Below are positions 9,230-17,781 of a stretch of DNA of 64,000 bases, piece by piece (the first letter of the stretch is position 1; every line of letters starts with the position of its first letter). The notes beneath the pieces are model-generated. The model ran no database searches. It saw only the letters and a program-made list of their open reading frames with translations, and was not told where the DNA came from. A program made the translations under genes and the position numbers. The stretch comes from Achromobacter sp. RTa (GTDB lineage Bacteria; Pseudomonadota; Gammaproteobacteria; Burkholderiales; Burkholderiaceae_B), in contig NZ_JPYO01000042.1 of NCBI RefSeq assembly GCF_000757485.1, positions 269,944 through 333,943 on the forward strand, read 5' to 3'.

Positions 9230-9802
9230 TCAACCCAGTTGCTTCACCGCGACCAAGGCATCCATGACCGCGCCGCCGCGGCTGGGATGCCAAATGGCCT
9301 CATCTGCCGGCAACCAGGCCCAGCGCGAACCGTGGAAGCTGCTTTCCGCCGCCACCATGCGCTGGCCGGCGGGCATTTTGCCTGACGCCGCGTGCGCGTC
9401 GGCGGCGGCCAGCAGCTTCTGCCCGAGCGAAAGCACCGCGTCATGGCGCTGGCGGTCCTGCTCCGGCCGGTTCATCGGCGTGCCCCAGCGCATCTGGAAC
9501 AGCACGGCGCAACGGGCGGTGACGGCGTAATAATGGGCAGCCTGCAAGGCCAGTCCATGCCCGGACAGGCCGAAGGCCACGTATGGCTCGACCGTCTTGC
9601 CGGACTGCAACTCGTCAACGAAATTCCCGAAGTCGTATAACGTCCAGCCGAGATCGCGGCTGGCGTAGGCATTGGCGCCGATCGGGCGCAGGCCCGGAAC
9701 CAGCGAAGCCGGCACGGGCGGCAGCGCCAGCCCCTCGCCCTGGTACAAAGCCCTCGCGGCGTCGAGCGCCGCGGCGCCGAATGGCGTATTGGTAGCGTCC
9801 AT
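9230..9802 (-). CDS. hypothetical protein, third gene of the chaperone-effector operon
   Basis: 190 residues, not recognised. No signal peptide, membrane segment or obvious catalytic motif. It looks globular, with alternating hydrophobic stretches and several aromatic clusters (GWTLYDFGNF, HYYAVTARCAVLFQMRWG, GSRWAWLP). It starts at ATG 9802 with AAGGA about 8 nt upstream and only 24 nt after the stop of the large effector-like gene, so it is almost certainly co-transcribed with the chaperone and effector. It may be a second secreted protein, an accessory of the effector, or unrelated; the sequence does not decide. Confidence 0.7.
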   Translation of the reverse strand: MDATNTPFGAAALDAARALYQGEGLALPPVPASLVPGLRPIGANAYASRDLGWTLYDFGNFVDELQSGKTVEPYVAFGLSGHGLALQAAHYYAVTARCAVLFQMRWGTPMNRPEQDRQRHDAVLSLGQKLLAAADAHAASGKMPAGQRMVAAESSFHGSRWAWLPADEAIWHPSRGGAVMDALVAVKQLG

Positions 9803-9826
9803 GATGTGTCCTTGGCGTCCCGCAGG

Positions 9827-12574
9827 TCAGACCGAGTCCTGGTGCTCGGGGATCTCCCGTTCCAGATCTTCTTCCTGCCGCAGCTGATTGATGTACTTCC
9901 GGTCGCGCGCCACGTAGCTGCTGTGCTCGTCCTGCAAAACAGCCGTCACCTTGTCGCTGCCCCATTCATTCGAATCGATGACCATACCGTTGCCATCGAG
10001 CTGCTCCAGGTGGCTCTTGATGACGTTCAGGCGCAGGACGGCCACGTCGATTTCCTTCTCCGGCAGCAGGCCTGCCAAGGCGGCGCGCAGCCCCTCCGGA
10101 GTCATACGATCAAAAGCAGCCTTCATGTCGCGATCGACCACGCCGGGCAACATCACGCCGTTCAAGGCCTGCATGCCGCCGCGCCTCACGCCGTCCGGTC
10201 CCATGACCATCTGGCCGGAAGTCCGGCGCAGCAGGTCGTTGGGATTGTCGATCCTGGGGCCGAAAGCCTGGTCGTTGTCGATGGCGATGACACCGGTATA
10301 ACCGCCCTTGTCATCCTGGGTAACGATGTAGTTGGCCTGATGCCGGTCTCCCTGCGCGGTCAGAGCGTCCAGCAATTGCAGCTGCACCAGGCCGCGCCGC
10401 ACGACCGGGTCGTCGAAGTCCAGCTCGCGGTCGCCGCGCTGGCGCGCCGCGATGATGCGCAGTTCCTGTATGACGCGGCCGTCTTCGATCTTGCCCGGCA
10501 ATCCGCGAAGCAGCGCCTGAGCCTCTTTCCGCTCCTGTGGCGTGCCGCTGGCCAGCTGCTGGATGCGCTGCCCCTTGTCGCTGCCGGAGACGTCGAAAGC
10601 GCCCATCTCATAGCGGCTGTCGTTTGCCGCCATCAGGTCCTTGACCATGGAGATTACGTCCGGATCTCCGTCCTTGAGGGCTTGCAGCACGTCGGGAATC
10701 TCGTCCCCGAGCACCGCGCTGATCTGCCCCCACTGCCGTTCCGTATCGTCCACGTCGACGGTATAGCGCGGCGCGATGCCATCGACATAGCTCATGACCA
10801 TGCCCAGCTTTCCGTCGAGCAGGCCCAGCCGCGTGTCGGGCACGAGATTGAAGCCCAGCAGCTCATCGACGACCCGGGTAGCGACGTTGCGCACGGTCAT
10901 CTGCGGATGCTTCGGATCGATGCCCAGCACCCGGGACGACGGCCCATATCCGCTTTCTTCGCCCGTCTCGGGATTGATCAGCGGCTCCTTGTAGACCATG
11001 CGGTCGCGGCCGTAGGTGACGTCGTACGGCTTGCTGACCTGGCCGCCGCCCAGGGCCTTGGGTTCGCCCACGATCAGCTCATCGCGGTAGTCGTCCACCA
11101 ACGTGCGCTGGTGAATGGGCACGCCCTTGTCGAGGTACTGCAGCCCCAGTTCGATGCCCAGGCCCTGGGTCTTCAGCAGCTGTATCTGCTGAGGGGAGAA
11201 GCGCATGACGGTATCGCCCACGTTCAGGCCCTGGGCACGCATCCAAGCGATGTCCGGACCATCGAAGCCGCCCTCGCCCAGGCGCGCCAGGACGTCGTGG
11301 GCTTCGTGCTTGGAAGAGACCAGGTCTGCGCCCAGCAGGCCTTTAGTCATGGCGCCGGGCAGCTCATGCGCGACCGACATGGCGTGCTCGCCGCGATCCA
11401 TGACGGATTGCAGCGTCATGCGGGCCTCCTCATTGCCGGGCTGCACGCCGCGCAGTATCTCCAGCGAGCCGCCGATGCTCCGCTCGACGTCGCGGCACAT
11501 CGGCTCGACATCCCGCAGCCGGCTTTCGCCGATGTCCTGTTCCAGCATCCCGGCTTCGCGATTCACATCGGTCAGCGCGCGCATCTGATCGGACGTCAAG
11601 CCCTGCAGGCCCAGCCGGTCCTTGATCAGCCCCTGCATGTGAATGGCGTCGTCCCGCATGGCCTCGACATAAGACTTTTCGATATCGTTCATGCCGCTCG
11701 TATCGAGACTCTGCAAATATTCGACGCCGCCCTCCAGGTATTCGTGCATGCCGACGTAGCTGCCGACCTTCGACGGCGACATATCCTCATCGATACGCAG
11801 CGACTCCTTGATGATGCCGCCAAGATAGGCTTCGATCTCCTTGAGCTTGCCGCGCGGCTCGTCGGGCAGCGTGTCGAAGCAGTGGTCGACCGCGCTGTCG
11901 CCGCTTGCGTCGCGCAACGCGGTGCTGCCCGGCATCAGGCGAGCCGAGACCTCGTGTTCCAGCGCCTGCTTGGCGGCGCCCTTGAAGTGGGCGAGGAATT
12001 CCTGTGTGGCCTGCCCAACGCCGTCCTCGCCGAACATGTCCATCACGAAATGCACCGCGTTCTGGAACGGATGCTGCTGGAATGCTGGGGAACCTTCGAT
12101 GGCGTGGCGCAGCGCCTGCTCGGCCTGCCCGCGGCTCAATACGCCGGGATGGGTGTCGTCGCCCATCGCGCGCAAGGCCCAATCGGTCAGCTCGGGCAGG
12201 CACTCGTCAAGCAACTGGCGGTTCTGCGCCTGGATGCAGTTGGCGATCCGCTCGGCCTTGGCCAGCACCTGCTCGATCCTGTAGCCGGTCAACGGCCTGC
12301 CCTTGGACAGGTGGGCCTGCAGGTCGCGAGACATGACGTTGGCGATCTCGTCGCCGTACTGTTCGCGCAAGGCGCTGACGAAGCTGCTGGTCGTCGCCTT
12401 GTTGGCCGCGACTTGCGCGTCGCTGCGCGTGATGCAATCCCACGCCCGGGCGAAGATGTTGCCGACGTTGCGCTTTCCGGTGGTTTGCAGGCCCCCTTCG
12501 CCATCCAGCGCCAAACGTGAATCAGCGCCGGCCTGCGCATGGTTGGCGAAGGTGTTCAGTTGTATGCCGGGCAC
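9827..12574 (-). CDS. putative type III secretion effector with PI3/4-kinase-like C-terminal domain
   Basis: 915 residues, soluble, no Sec signal. The first ~60 residues are rich in small and polar residues, as expected for a type III export signal and chaperone-binding region. Residues ~60-480 are helical and unrecognised. Residues ~505-790 carry kinase landmarks: a glycine-rich loop (LGGGQVSKP, 508-516), an invariant-lysine candidate K529 (MVYKEP), a conserved helix (VRNVATRVVDELLGFNLVPDT, 561-581, with E571), a catalytic loop GDRHQANY (742-749; D743, H745, N748) and a metal-binding IDND (765-768). This order is that of PI3/4-kinase-like and HipA-like folds, inferred by eye. It starts at GTG 12574 with GAGGAG about 6 nt upstream and lies 10 nt after a CesT-like chaperone gene. 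Target and host process unknown. Confidence 0.7.
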   Translation of the reverse strand: MPGIQLNTFANHAQAGADSRLALDGEGGLQTTGKRNVGNIFARAWDCITRSDAQVAANKATTSSFVSALREQYGDEIANVMSRDLQAHLSKGRPLTGYRIEQVLAKAERIANCIQAQNRQLLDECLPELTDWALRAMGDDTHPGVLSRGQAEQALRHAIEGSPAFQQHPFQNAVHFVMDMFGEDGVGQATQEFLAHFKGAAKQALEHEVSARLMPGSTALRDASGDSAVDHCFDTLPDEPRGKLKEIEAYLGGIIKESLRIDEDMSPSKVGSYVGMHEYLEGGVEYLQSLDTSGMNDIEKSYVEAMRDDAIHMQGLIKDRLGLQGLTSDQMRALTDVNREAGMLEQDIGESRLRDVEPMCRDVERSIGGSLEILRGVQPGNEEARMTLQSVMDRGEHAMSVAHELPGAMTKGLLGADLVSSKHEAHDVLARLGEGGFDGPDIAWMRAQGLNVGDTVMRFSPQQIQLLKTQGLGIELGLQYLDKGVPIHQRTLVDDYRDELIVGEPKALGGGQVSKPYDVTYGRDRMVYKEPLINPETGEESGYGPSSRVLGIDPKHPQMTVRNVATRVVDELLGFNLVPDTRLGLLDGKLGMVMSYVDGIAPRYTVDVDDTERQWGQISAVLGDEIPDVLQALKDGDPDVISMVKDLMAANDSRYEMGAFDVSGSDKGQRIQQLASGTPQERKEAQALLRGLPGKIEDGRVIQELRIIAARQRGDRELDFDDPVVRRGLVQLQLLDALTAQGDRHQANYIVTQDDKGGYTGVIAIDNDQAFGPRIDNPNDLLRRTSGQMVMGPDGVRRGGMQALNGVMLPGVVDRDMKAAFDRMTPEGLRAALAGLLPEKEIDVAVLRLNVIKSHLEQLDGNGMVIDSNEWGSDKVTAVLQDEHSSYVARDRKYINQLRQEEDLEREIPEHQDSV

Positions 12575-12584
12575 GGTGCTCTCC

Positions 12585-13055
12585 TCAAGCCCAACGGGCG
12601 ACCATGCCGCCCGGAGCGGCGGTGTCGGGCGCCGGCGCGGGGGAGGATTCCGGCGCGGGATCGGCCAGGCGGCCGGCCCAGCGCTCGGCGTTCATGACCA
12701 ACGCCTGCAGCAGTTTCTCCAGGCGGGCCTGGTCCATCTGCGCGGTAGGTTCGCGGAACTGCAGGTACACCATGCCTTCCCGCGAATTGGTCGATAAGGT
12801 GCCGCCGCCGGCGCCGACCCAATAGAAATTGGCGTCCGCGATCTGTTGCAGCACGCGGGCGCGGTTATGGTCGTCGAAGGCCCCGCAGCGCGCGGTGAAG
12901 ACCGCCTGCTCGCCGTCCTCGATGAACTCGACGGAGATATCCAACTTACCGTCCAGCCGAAGCTGGCAATAACCGTCGTCGTCCAGCGCCATGCCGGAAA
13001 TGCCGACCATCTGGCCGAAGCGTTGCAGAAGCGTTTGCAGGTTTTGCCTGGACAT
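12585..13055 (-). CDS. CesT-family type III secretion chaperone
   Basis: 156 residues, small and acidic, with the CesT/SycE layout: an N-terminal helix (LQTLLQRFGQMVGISGMALD), beta strands (GYCQLRLDGKLDISVEFIED, AVFTARCGAF), a middle helix (RARVLQQIADANFYWVGAGGG), more strands (GMVYLQFREP) and a long C-terminal helix (DQARLEKLLQALVMNAERWAGRL). Such homodimers hold the N terminus of one effector in export-ready form. It lies immediately upstream of the 915-residue protein (10 nt gap), so that protein is its likely client. ATG 13055 has GAGGAA 7 nt upstream. The reading frame stays open further upstream, but no better start is visible. No secretion apparatus genes are in the window. Confidence 0.82.
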   Translation of the reverse strand: MSRQNLQTLLQRFGQMVGISGMALDDDGYCQLRLDGKLDISVEFIEDGEQAVFTARCGAFDDHNRARVLQQIADANFYWVGAGGGTLSTNSREGMVYLQFREPTAQMDQARLEKLLQALVMNAERWAGRLADPAPESSPAPAPDTAAPGGMVARWA

Positions 13056-13400
13056 CCGGAATTCCTCAACCGTGGAGATTGCGCCTATCGCGGCGCGAAC
13101 GTGTTTGGATGCTGCCTGAGTAACAGGGCCGATCGGGAAGTTCCCCGGGCCAGCCACCGACCGCGCATATCCGGCGTCAACGCGGGCTCTTTTCATCGAG
13201 GGAAAACCCCTAGGAAAACGCCACGCGGCCCGCGCTTTTCTTTCCACTCGGGCCGCGCGGCCCGCAGGGAAATCCAGCCGCTGAAAGACCCGTCGCTGCG
13301 TACTGCCGCCTCTGCTAAGATGGATTGCCCAGGTCATCCAGGGGCAAGACGCTCCTGAAGGTGCACCTATTTGTTGTCGTCATCCTTCATAAGAAGCCCG
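13056..13400. promoter_or_regulatory. divergent intergenic region between chaperone operon and mrp
   Basis: About 345 nt with no convincing gene. It must contain the promoters for the minus-strand chaperone-effector operon and for the plus-strand mrp/formate dehydrogenase genes. I found no clear sigma-70 hexamers and no HrpL-type box. It contains a perfect 16-bp GC palindrome at 13249-13264. Confidence 0.5.
13249..13264. repeat. perfect 16-bp palindrome
   Basis: CGGGCCGCGCGGCCCG is an exact inverted repeat. Its left half also pairs with a second GCGGCCCG copy about 20 nt upstream (13225-13232), so alternative hairpins are possible. There is no T-run, so it is not a standard terminator. In GC-rich DNA such palindromes can arise by chance. 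Confidence 0.5.
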
Positions 13401-14489
13401 ATGGTTGCCTCCGATACCCTGCTCAAAGCGCTGCAAGCCTGCCTGGACCCCAACACCCGCAAGGACTTCGTTTCGGCGCGTGCGGTCAAGAACCTGGAAA
13501 TCAGCCCCGACGGCGACGTTTCCTTCGATGTCGAACTGGGCTATCCCGCCAAAAGCCAGATACTGGCCTTGCGCCGCGCGCTGATTGGCGCGGCGAAGGC
13601 GGTCCCCGGCGTCCAGAACGTATCCGTCAATCTGCAAAGCGTCATCACGGCCCACGCCGTGCAGCGGGGCGTCGCGCTCCTGCCCAACGTGAAGAACGTG
13701 ATCGCCGTCGCCTCCGGCAAGGGCGGGGTCGGGAAAAGCACCACGGCCGTCAACCTGGCGCTCGCCCTCGCCGCCGAAGGCGCCCGAGTGGGCCTGCTCG
13801 ACGCGGATATCTATGGCCCCAGCCAGGCGCTGATGATGGGCATCGAAGGCCGCCCCCAGAGCGAAGACGGCGACACCATGGAGCCGCTGGAAAACTACGG
13901 CGTGCAGGTCATGTCCATCGGCTTCCTGGTTGACGCCGATGAAGCCATGATCTGGCGCGGCCCCATGGCCGTGCAGGCGCTCGAACAGCTCTTGCGCAAG
14001 ACCAACTGGAAGAATCTCGATTACCTGGTCATCGACATGCCCCCGGGCACCGGCGACATTCACCTCACGCTCAGCCAGAAGGTGCCCGTCACCGGCGCCG
14101 TGGTCGTCACCACGCCGCAGGACATCGCCCTGTTGGACGCGCGCAAGGGGGTGAAGATGTTCGAGAAGGTCGGTGTCCCGATCCTGGGCGTGGTCGAAAA
14201 CATGGCGGTGCACGTCTGTAGCCAGTGCGGGCACGTCGAGCACATTTTCGGCTCGGGCGGCGGCCAGAAAATGGCGGCGGACTATGGCCTGGACTATCTG
14301 GGCGCGCTGCCGCTGGACATCGATATCCGCCTCCAGGCCGACAGCGGGCGGCCTTCGGTGGTCTTCGACCCCGATGGCGAGGTCGCCGGCCTGTACAAGT
14401 CCCTGGCGCGCCAGGTGGCCGTGGCCGTGGCGGACATGGACAAGGACTACTCCTCGAAATTCTCGGCCATCTCCATCAAGCGGGCGTGA
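13401..14489 (+). CDS. Mrp/ApbC-type iron-sulfur cluster carrier ATPase
   Basis: 362-residue cytosolic P-loop protein that carries and transfers Fe-S clusters to apo-proteins. An N-terminal MIP18-like domain (about 1-95) is followed by the ATPase with the deviant Walker A SGKGGVGKST (P-loop about 105-114), the DADIYGPS and MPPGTGDIHLT motifs, and the cluster-binding CxxC in VCSQCGH near residue 270. The start is ATG 13401 with AAGAAG just upstream; an in-frame TTG further up is not needed. Placed directly before the Fe-S-rich formate dehydrogenase genes (13 nt to the next gene), it plausibly helps mature their many clusters, though Mrp is usually a general factor. Confidence 0.93.
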   Translation: MVASDTLLKALQACLDPNTRKDFVSARAVKNLEISPDGDVSFDVELGYPAKSQILALRRALIGAAKAVPGVQNVSVNLQSVITAHAVQRGVALLPNVKNVIAVASGKGGVGKSTTAVNLALALAAEGARVGLLDADIYGPSQALMMGIEGRPQSEDGDTMEPLENYGVQVMSIGFLVDADEAMIWRGPMAVQALEQLLRKTNWKNLDYLVIDMPPGTGDIHLTLSQKVPVTGAVVVTTPQDIALLDARKGVKMFEKVGVPILGVVENMAVHVCSQCGHVEHIFGSGGGQKMAADYGLDYLGALPLDIDIRLQADSGRPSVVFDPDGEVAGLYKSLARQVAVAVADMDKDYSSKFSAISIKRA

Positions 14490-14501
14490 CGGAAGACGCT
14501 C

Positions 14502-15068
14502 ATGGAAACCTTCCCGCCCCTCCCCCTTACGCTGGAAGTCGCCGTGCTGATGCGCAAAGAGCGCATCACCGGCCCCATGAGCCGCTGGCAGGATTGGCGG
14601 TGGGTGCTCGAAGACGTCGTGATCAACGAACCGGGCTTCGGCGCCGCGCCGCGCCTGCTCTATCGGGACGACGCCCAGGAGCGCTGGCTGCATCCGGGCT
14701 TCACCGTGCGCCTATTCAAGGACGACGCGGAAGGTTATCTGCTCAACGCGTCGGCCCCCGCCCCCTGTTGGTTCGTGCTGTGGCGCATGGAAGAAAGCCC
14801 TTCCGTGGCGGAGGAATGCCTGGCGCGCCCGGAAATCGTCACCTTGAGCTATCACGATGCCGGACGCTGGCTCGACGCCCAGGAAACCGTGGAACAGATA
14901 CCCGCGCCGCCCGATATCGTGGCGTGGATCAAGGCCTTCGTGGCCACCTACTACGTGCCCGAGCCCAAGCGGCGGCGGCGCCCGGCCAGCTTCCAATCGC
15001 TGCAGGACCGCTTCGGCAACCCGGCCTCCGTCACCACCCACAAGAAATTCGGCGGCGAGCAATCATGA
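14502..15068 (+). CDS. DUF3305 protein of the formate dehydrogenase operon
   Basis: 188 residues, cytosolic. It resembles the DUF3305 family, which recurs with DUF3306, TorD-like and polyferredoxin genes beside formate dehydrogenases in proteobacteria; its biochemical role is not established. Landmarks are the N-terminal VAVLMRKERITGPMSRWQDWRW, the aromatic-rich centre (WLHPGFTVRLFKDDAEGYLLN) and the tail FGNPASVTTHKKFGG. It starts 13 nt after mrp, and its TGA overlaps the next ATG (ATGA), which indicates tight translational coupling. Confidence 0.85.
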   Translation: METFPPLPLTLEVAVLMRKERITGPMSRWQDWRWVLEDVVINEPGFGAAPRLLYRDDAQERWLHPGFTVRLFKDDAEGYLLNASAPAPCWFVLWRMEESPSVAEECLARPEIVTLSYHDAGRWLDAQETVEQIPAPPDIVAWIKAFVATYYVPEPKRRRRPASFQSLQDRFGNPASVTTHKKFGGEQS

Positions 15069-15688
15069 ACGAAGAACGCCGGTCAGGCTTCCTGCACCGC
15101 TGGTCGCGCAGGAAAATCGAGGCGCGGGAAGGTGGGATCCGGGAAGAAGCGCCGGCGCTCCCATCCGAGGCCGGAGAGATGCCCGAGGCCGACGCAACGC
15201 CGCTTGCGCCGCCCGAGCAACCGCACATCCCCCAGGCCGAACCCGAGCCTCCGACGATGGACGACGTCCTCGAACTCACGCCCGACTCCGATTTCAGCCG
15301 CTTCGTGATCCGCGGCGTGACGCCCGAGGTCAAGAACGCGGCGCTCAAGAAGCTGTTTGCAGACCCGCATTACAACGTAATGGACGGGCTGGACACTTAT
15401 ATAGACGACTATTCGCAGTTGGCGCCGCTGCCGGAATCCGCCCTGCGCAAGATGGCCGTAGCCAAGGTCCTCGGCTTTTTCGAGGAAGAGGCGCGCTGCG
15501 CCACCGCCCTGACCAATGGAGAGCAAGCGTCCCCGGCGCCCGCATGCGGGAACGAGCCGGAAACGAATGATGCCGGCTTGGCGGACCCGGGCGGCGATGC
15601 CGCCTCCGCCTTGCCGGCGCCCGCCGATTCCCCCGCCAGCCCCGCTTCCGCCGCCGTGCCGGAGCCGCCTGCGAGAACCAAGCCATGA
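15065..15688 (+). CDS. DUF3306 protein of the formate dehydrogenase operon
   Basis: 207 residues. The N-terminal motif GFLHRWSRRKIEARE and the central stretch FSRFVIRGVTPEVKNAALKKLFADPHYNVMDGLDTYIDDYS mark the DUF3306 family, a habitual partner of DUF3305 in Fdh operons. The flanks (about 25-70 and 155-207) are rich in Pro, Ala and Glu and probably disordered. Both ends overlap neighbours by ATGA. Function unknown; an assembly role is the natural inference from context. Confidence 0.85.
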   Translation: MNEERRSGFLHRWSRRKIEAREGGIREEAPALPSEAGEMPEADATPLAPPEQPHIPQAEPEPPTMDDVLELTPDSDFSRFVIRGVTPEVKNAALKKLFADPHYNVMDGLDTYIDDYSQLAPLPESALRKMAVAKVLGFFEEEARCATALTNGEQASPAPACGNEPETNDAGLADPGGDAASALPAPADSPASPASAAVPEPPARTKP

Positions 15689-17781
15689 CCACACTCATCT
15701 GCGACTGCAATCGCACCATGCCTCTCGCGCCCGACGCGCTGGGCAAGGCGCTGGGCGAAACCCTGACCCTGCATTCCACGCTGTGCCGCCTCGACGCGGG
15801 AGCCTTCCAGCAAGCCATACGCGGTGAAAGCGATGTCGTGGTGGCCTGTACGCAGGAAAAGCGCCTGTTCGCGGAACTGGGAGCGGCCACCGAAGGCGCG
15901 GCCGCTCCGGTGAAGTTCATCAATATCCGCGAGACCGGCGGCTGGAGCCGCGACGCCGGCCAGGCCATGCCGAAGCTGGCGGCGCTGCTTGCGGCGGCCC
16001 ATCTGCCCGATCCGGATCCCGTTGCGACCGTCACGTACAAAAGCGCGGGCCGCCTGTTGATCATCGGCCCGCTGGACCGCGCCGAACAGGCTGCCGCCCT
16101 GCTCGACGACGTGCTGAACGTCACGATATTCGCCCAAGGGTTCGGCGGACTCGGCGGCGCCCAGGACCGGCGGTTTCCCATACTGTCCGGCCGGCTGGGG
16201 GCCGTGACCGGCTGGCTGGGCGCCTTCGAAGCGCAATGGACCCAGGACAATCCCATCGACCTGGATCTCTGCACCCGCTGCAACGCCTGCCTGGCCGCCT
16301 GTCCCGAAGGCGCGATCGGGCTGGACTACCAGGTCGACGCCGAGCGATGCCGATCACACCGGGACTGCGTCGCCTCCTGTAAGGTGGCGGGCGCGATCGA
16401 CTTCAACCGCCCGCCGGAAACCTACGCCGAAACCTTCGACCTGGTGCTGAACGTTGGCACGCATCCGGTATTCACCCGCCATGCGCCGCCGCAAGGCTAT
16501 TTCACCTGGGACGGCACCGATGCGGGCGTGCTATTGCGGCTGCGCGACATGGTGGGCGAGTTCGAAAAACCCAAGTTCTTCGACTACAAGCAGAAGCTCT
16601 GCGCCCATAGCCGCAATGGCACCGTGGGCTGCGACGCCTGCGTGCAGATCTGCTCCGCCGAAGCGATTTCCAGCGATGTCCGCAACCAGCAGATAAAGGT
16701 CAATCCCAACCTCTGCGTCGGCTGCGGCGCCTGTACCACCGTCTGTCCAACCGGGGCCATCAGCTACAGCTATCCCCGCGCGACCGATCAGGGCGTGCGC
16801 CTGCGCACGCTGCTGTCGACCTACGCGCGAGCGGGCGGCCGGGACGCCATCGTGCTATTGCACAGCCAGGACCAAGGCCAGGACCTCATCGGCCAGCTCG
16901 GCCGCGCTGCCTCGCTGGGCGTGGCCCATGGCGTTCCAGCCAACGTCATACCGGTATCGCTCTGGCATACCGCAAGCCTGGGCGCTGATCTTTGGCTTTC
17001 GGCCGTGGCCTACGGCGCCAGCCAGATCGCCGTACTGGCCACCGGCGAAGAAGCGCCGCAATACCTGGACGGCCTGGCCGCACAGATGGACGTGGCCCAA
17101 ACCGTGCTAAACGGCCTGGGTTATGCCGGGCGACATCTGCACCTGATCCGCGAATCCGACGCGGCGGGGTTGGACCGGACGCTGCTTGCGCTGGCCGGCG
17201 GCAAGCCGCAGGCGCCCGCCGAACACGCGCGCCATGCCGTGGCGCCGGAAAAGCGGACCACGCTTGAACTGGCGCTGGACCACCTGATCGCCCATGCTCC
17301 GGCCCCGCTGCCGCAGGCCATCCCGCTGCCTGCCGGGGCCCCGGGGACGGGAGCCGCGCTGGGCGGGCTGGAAGTCGATAGCGAACGCTGCACGCTTTGC
17401 ATGAGCTGCGTGGGCGCCTGTCCGTCCAGCGCGCTCCTGGACAATCCCCAGGCGCCGCAGCTGCGCTTCCTGGAAAAGAACTGCGTGCAATGCGGCCTGT
17501 GCGTCACCACCTGCCCAGAGCAGGCGATCAAGCTGGCGCCCCGCCTGTTGCTGACGCCCCAGCGCAAGGAAGCCGTCGTCGTCAACGAGACCCAGCCCTT
17601 TCACTGCGTGCGCTGCAACAAGCCTTTTGGCACGGTCAAGGGCGTCGAAGCCATGCTCGGCCGACTGGCGGGCCACTCCATGTTCCAGGGAGCCGCGCTC
17701 GAACGCCTGAAGATGTGCGGCGACTGCCGCGTCATCGAACTGTACTCGTCCGAAAACGAAACCAAGATCACGCAACTATGA
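15685..17781 (+). CDS. multi-cluster 4Fe-4S polyferredoxin of the formate dehydrogenase operon
   Basis: 698-residue cytosolic electron-transfer protein. At least five CxxCxxC-type cluster motifs are visible: CTRCNACLAACP near residue 195, CDACVQIC near 313, CVGCGACTTVCP near 342, CTLCMSCVGACP near 568 and CVQCGLCVTTCP near 601. A late CVRC...CGDC pair near the end could bind a further metal. The architecture matches the 4Fe-4S proteins encoded beside DUF3305/3306 and TorD-like genes at Fdh loci. It probably shuttles electrons during assembly or provides another redox exit, but it is not the FdnH-type beta subunit, which is encoded downstream. Start and stop codons overlap neighbours by ATGA. 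Confidence 0.87.
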   Translation: MTTLICDCNRTMPLAPDALGKALGETLTLHSTLCRLDAGAFQQAIRGESDVVVACTQEKRLFAELGAATEGAAAPVKFINIRETGGWSRDAGQAMPKLAALLAAAHLPDPDPVATVTYKSAGRLLIIGPLDRAEQAAALLDDVLNVTIFAQGFGGLGGAQDRRFPILSGRLGAVTGWLGAFEAQWTQDNPIDLDLCTRCNACLAACPEGAIGLDYQVDAERCRSHRDCVASCKVAGAIDFNRPPETYAETFDLVLNVGTHPVFTRHAPPQGYFTWDGTDAGVLLRLRDMVGEFEKPKFFDYKQKLCAHSRNGTVGCDACVQICSAEAISSDVRNQQIKVNPNLCVGCGACTTVCPTGAISYSYPRATDQGVRLRTLLSTYARAGGRDAIVLLHSQDQGQDLIGQLGRAASLGVAHGVPANVIPVSLWHTASLGADLWLSAVAYGASQIAVLATGEEAPQYLDGLAAQMDVAQTVLNGLGYAGRHLHLIRESDAAGLDRTLLALAGGKPQAPAEHARHAVAPEKRTTLELALDHLIAHAPAPLPQAIPLPAGAPGTGAALGGLEVDSERCTLCMSCVGACPSSALLDNPQAPQLRFLEKNCVQCGLCVTTCPEQAIKLAPRLLLTPQRKEAVVVNETQPFHCVRCNKPFGTVKGVEAMLGRLAGHSMFQGAALERLKMCGDCRVIELYSSENETKITQL

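Noticed and set aside
9806..12520. A 904-codon open frame on the plus strand, antisense to the effector gene
   Set aside because: Low-complexity His/Gln/Leu/Arg-rich translation typical of the complement of a GC-rich gene. The minus-strand frame has the ribosome-binding site, chaperone context and kinase-like motifs.
13056..13400. Search for an HrpL-type GGAACC-CCAC promoter before the chaperone-effector operon
   Set aside because: No convincing pair of boxes on either strand; Bordetella-type type III sigma factors may use a different sequence I cannot recognise by eye.
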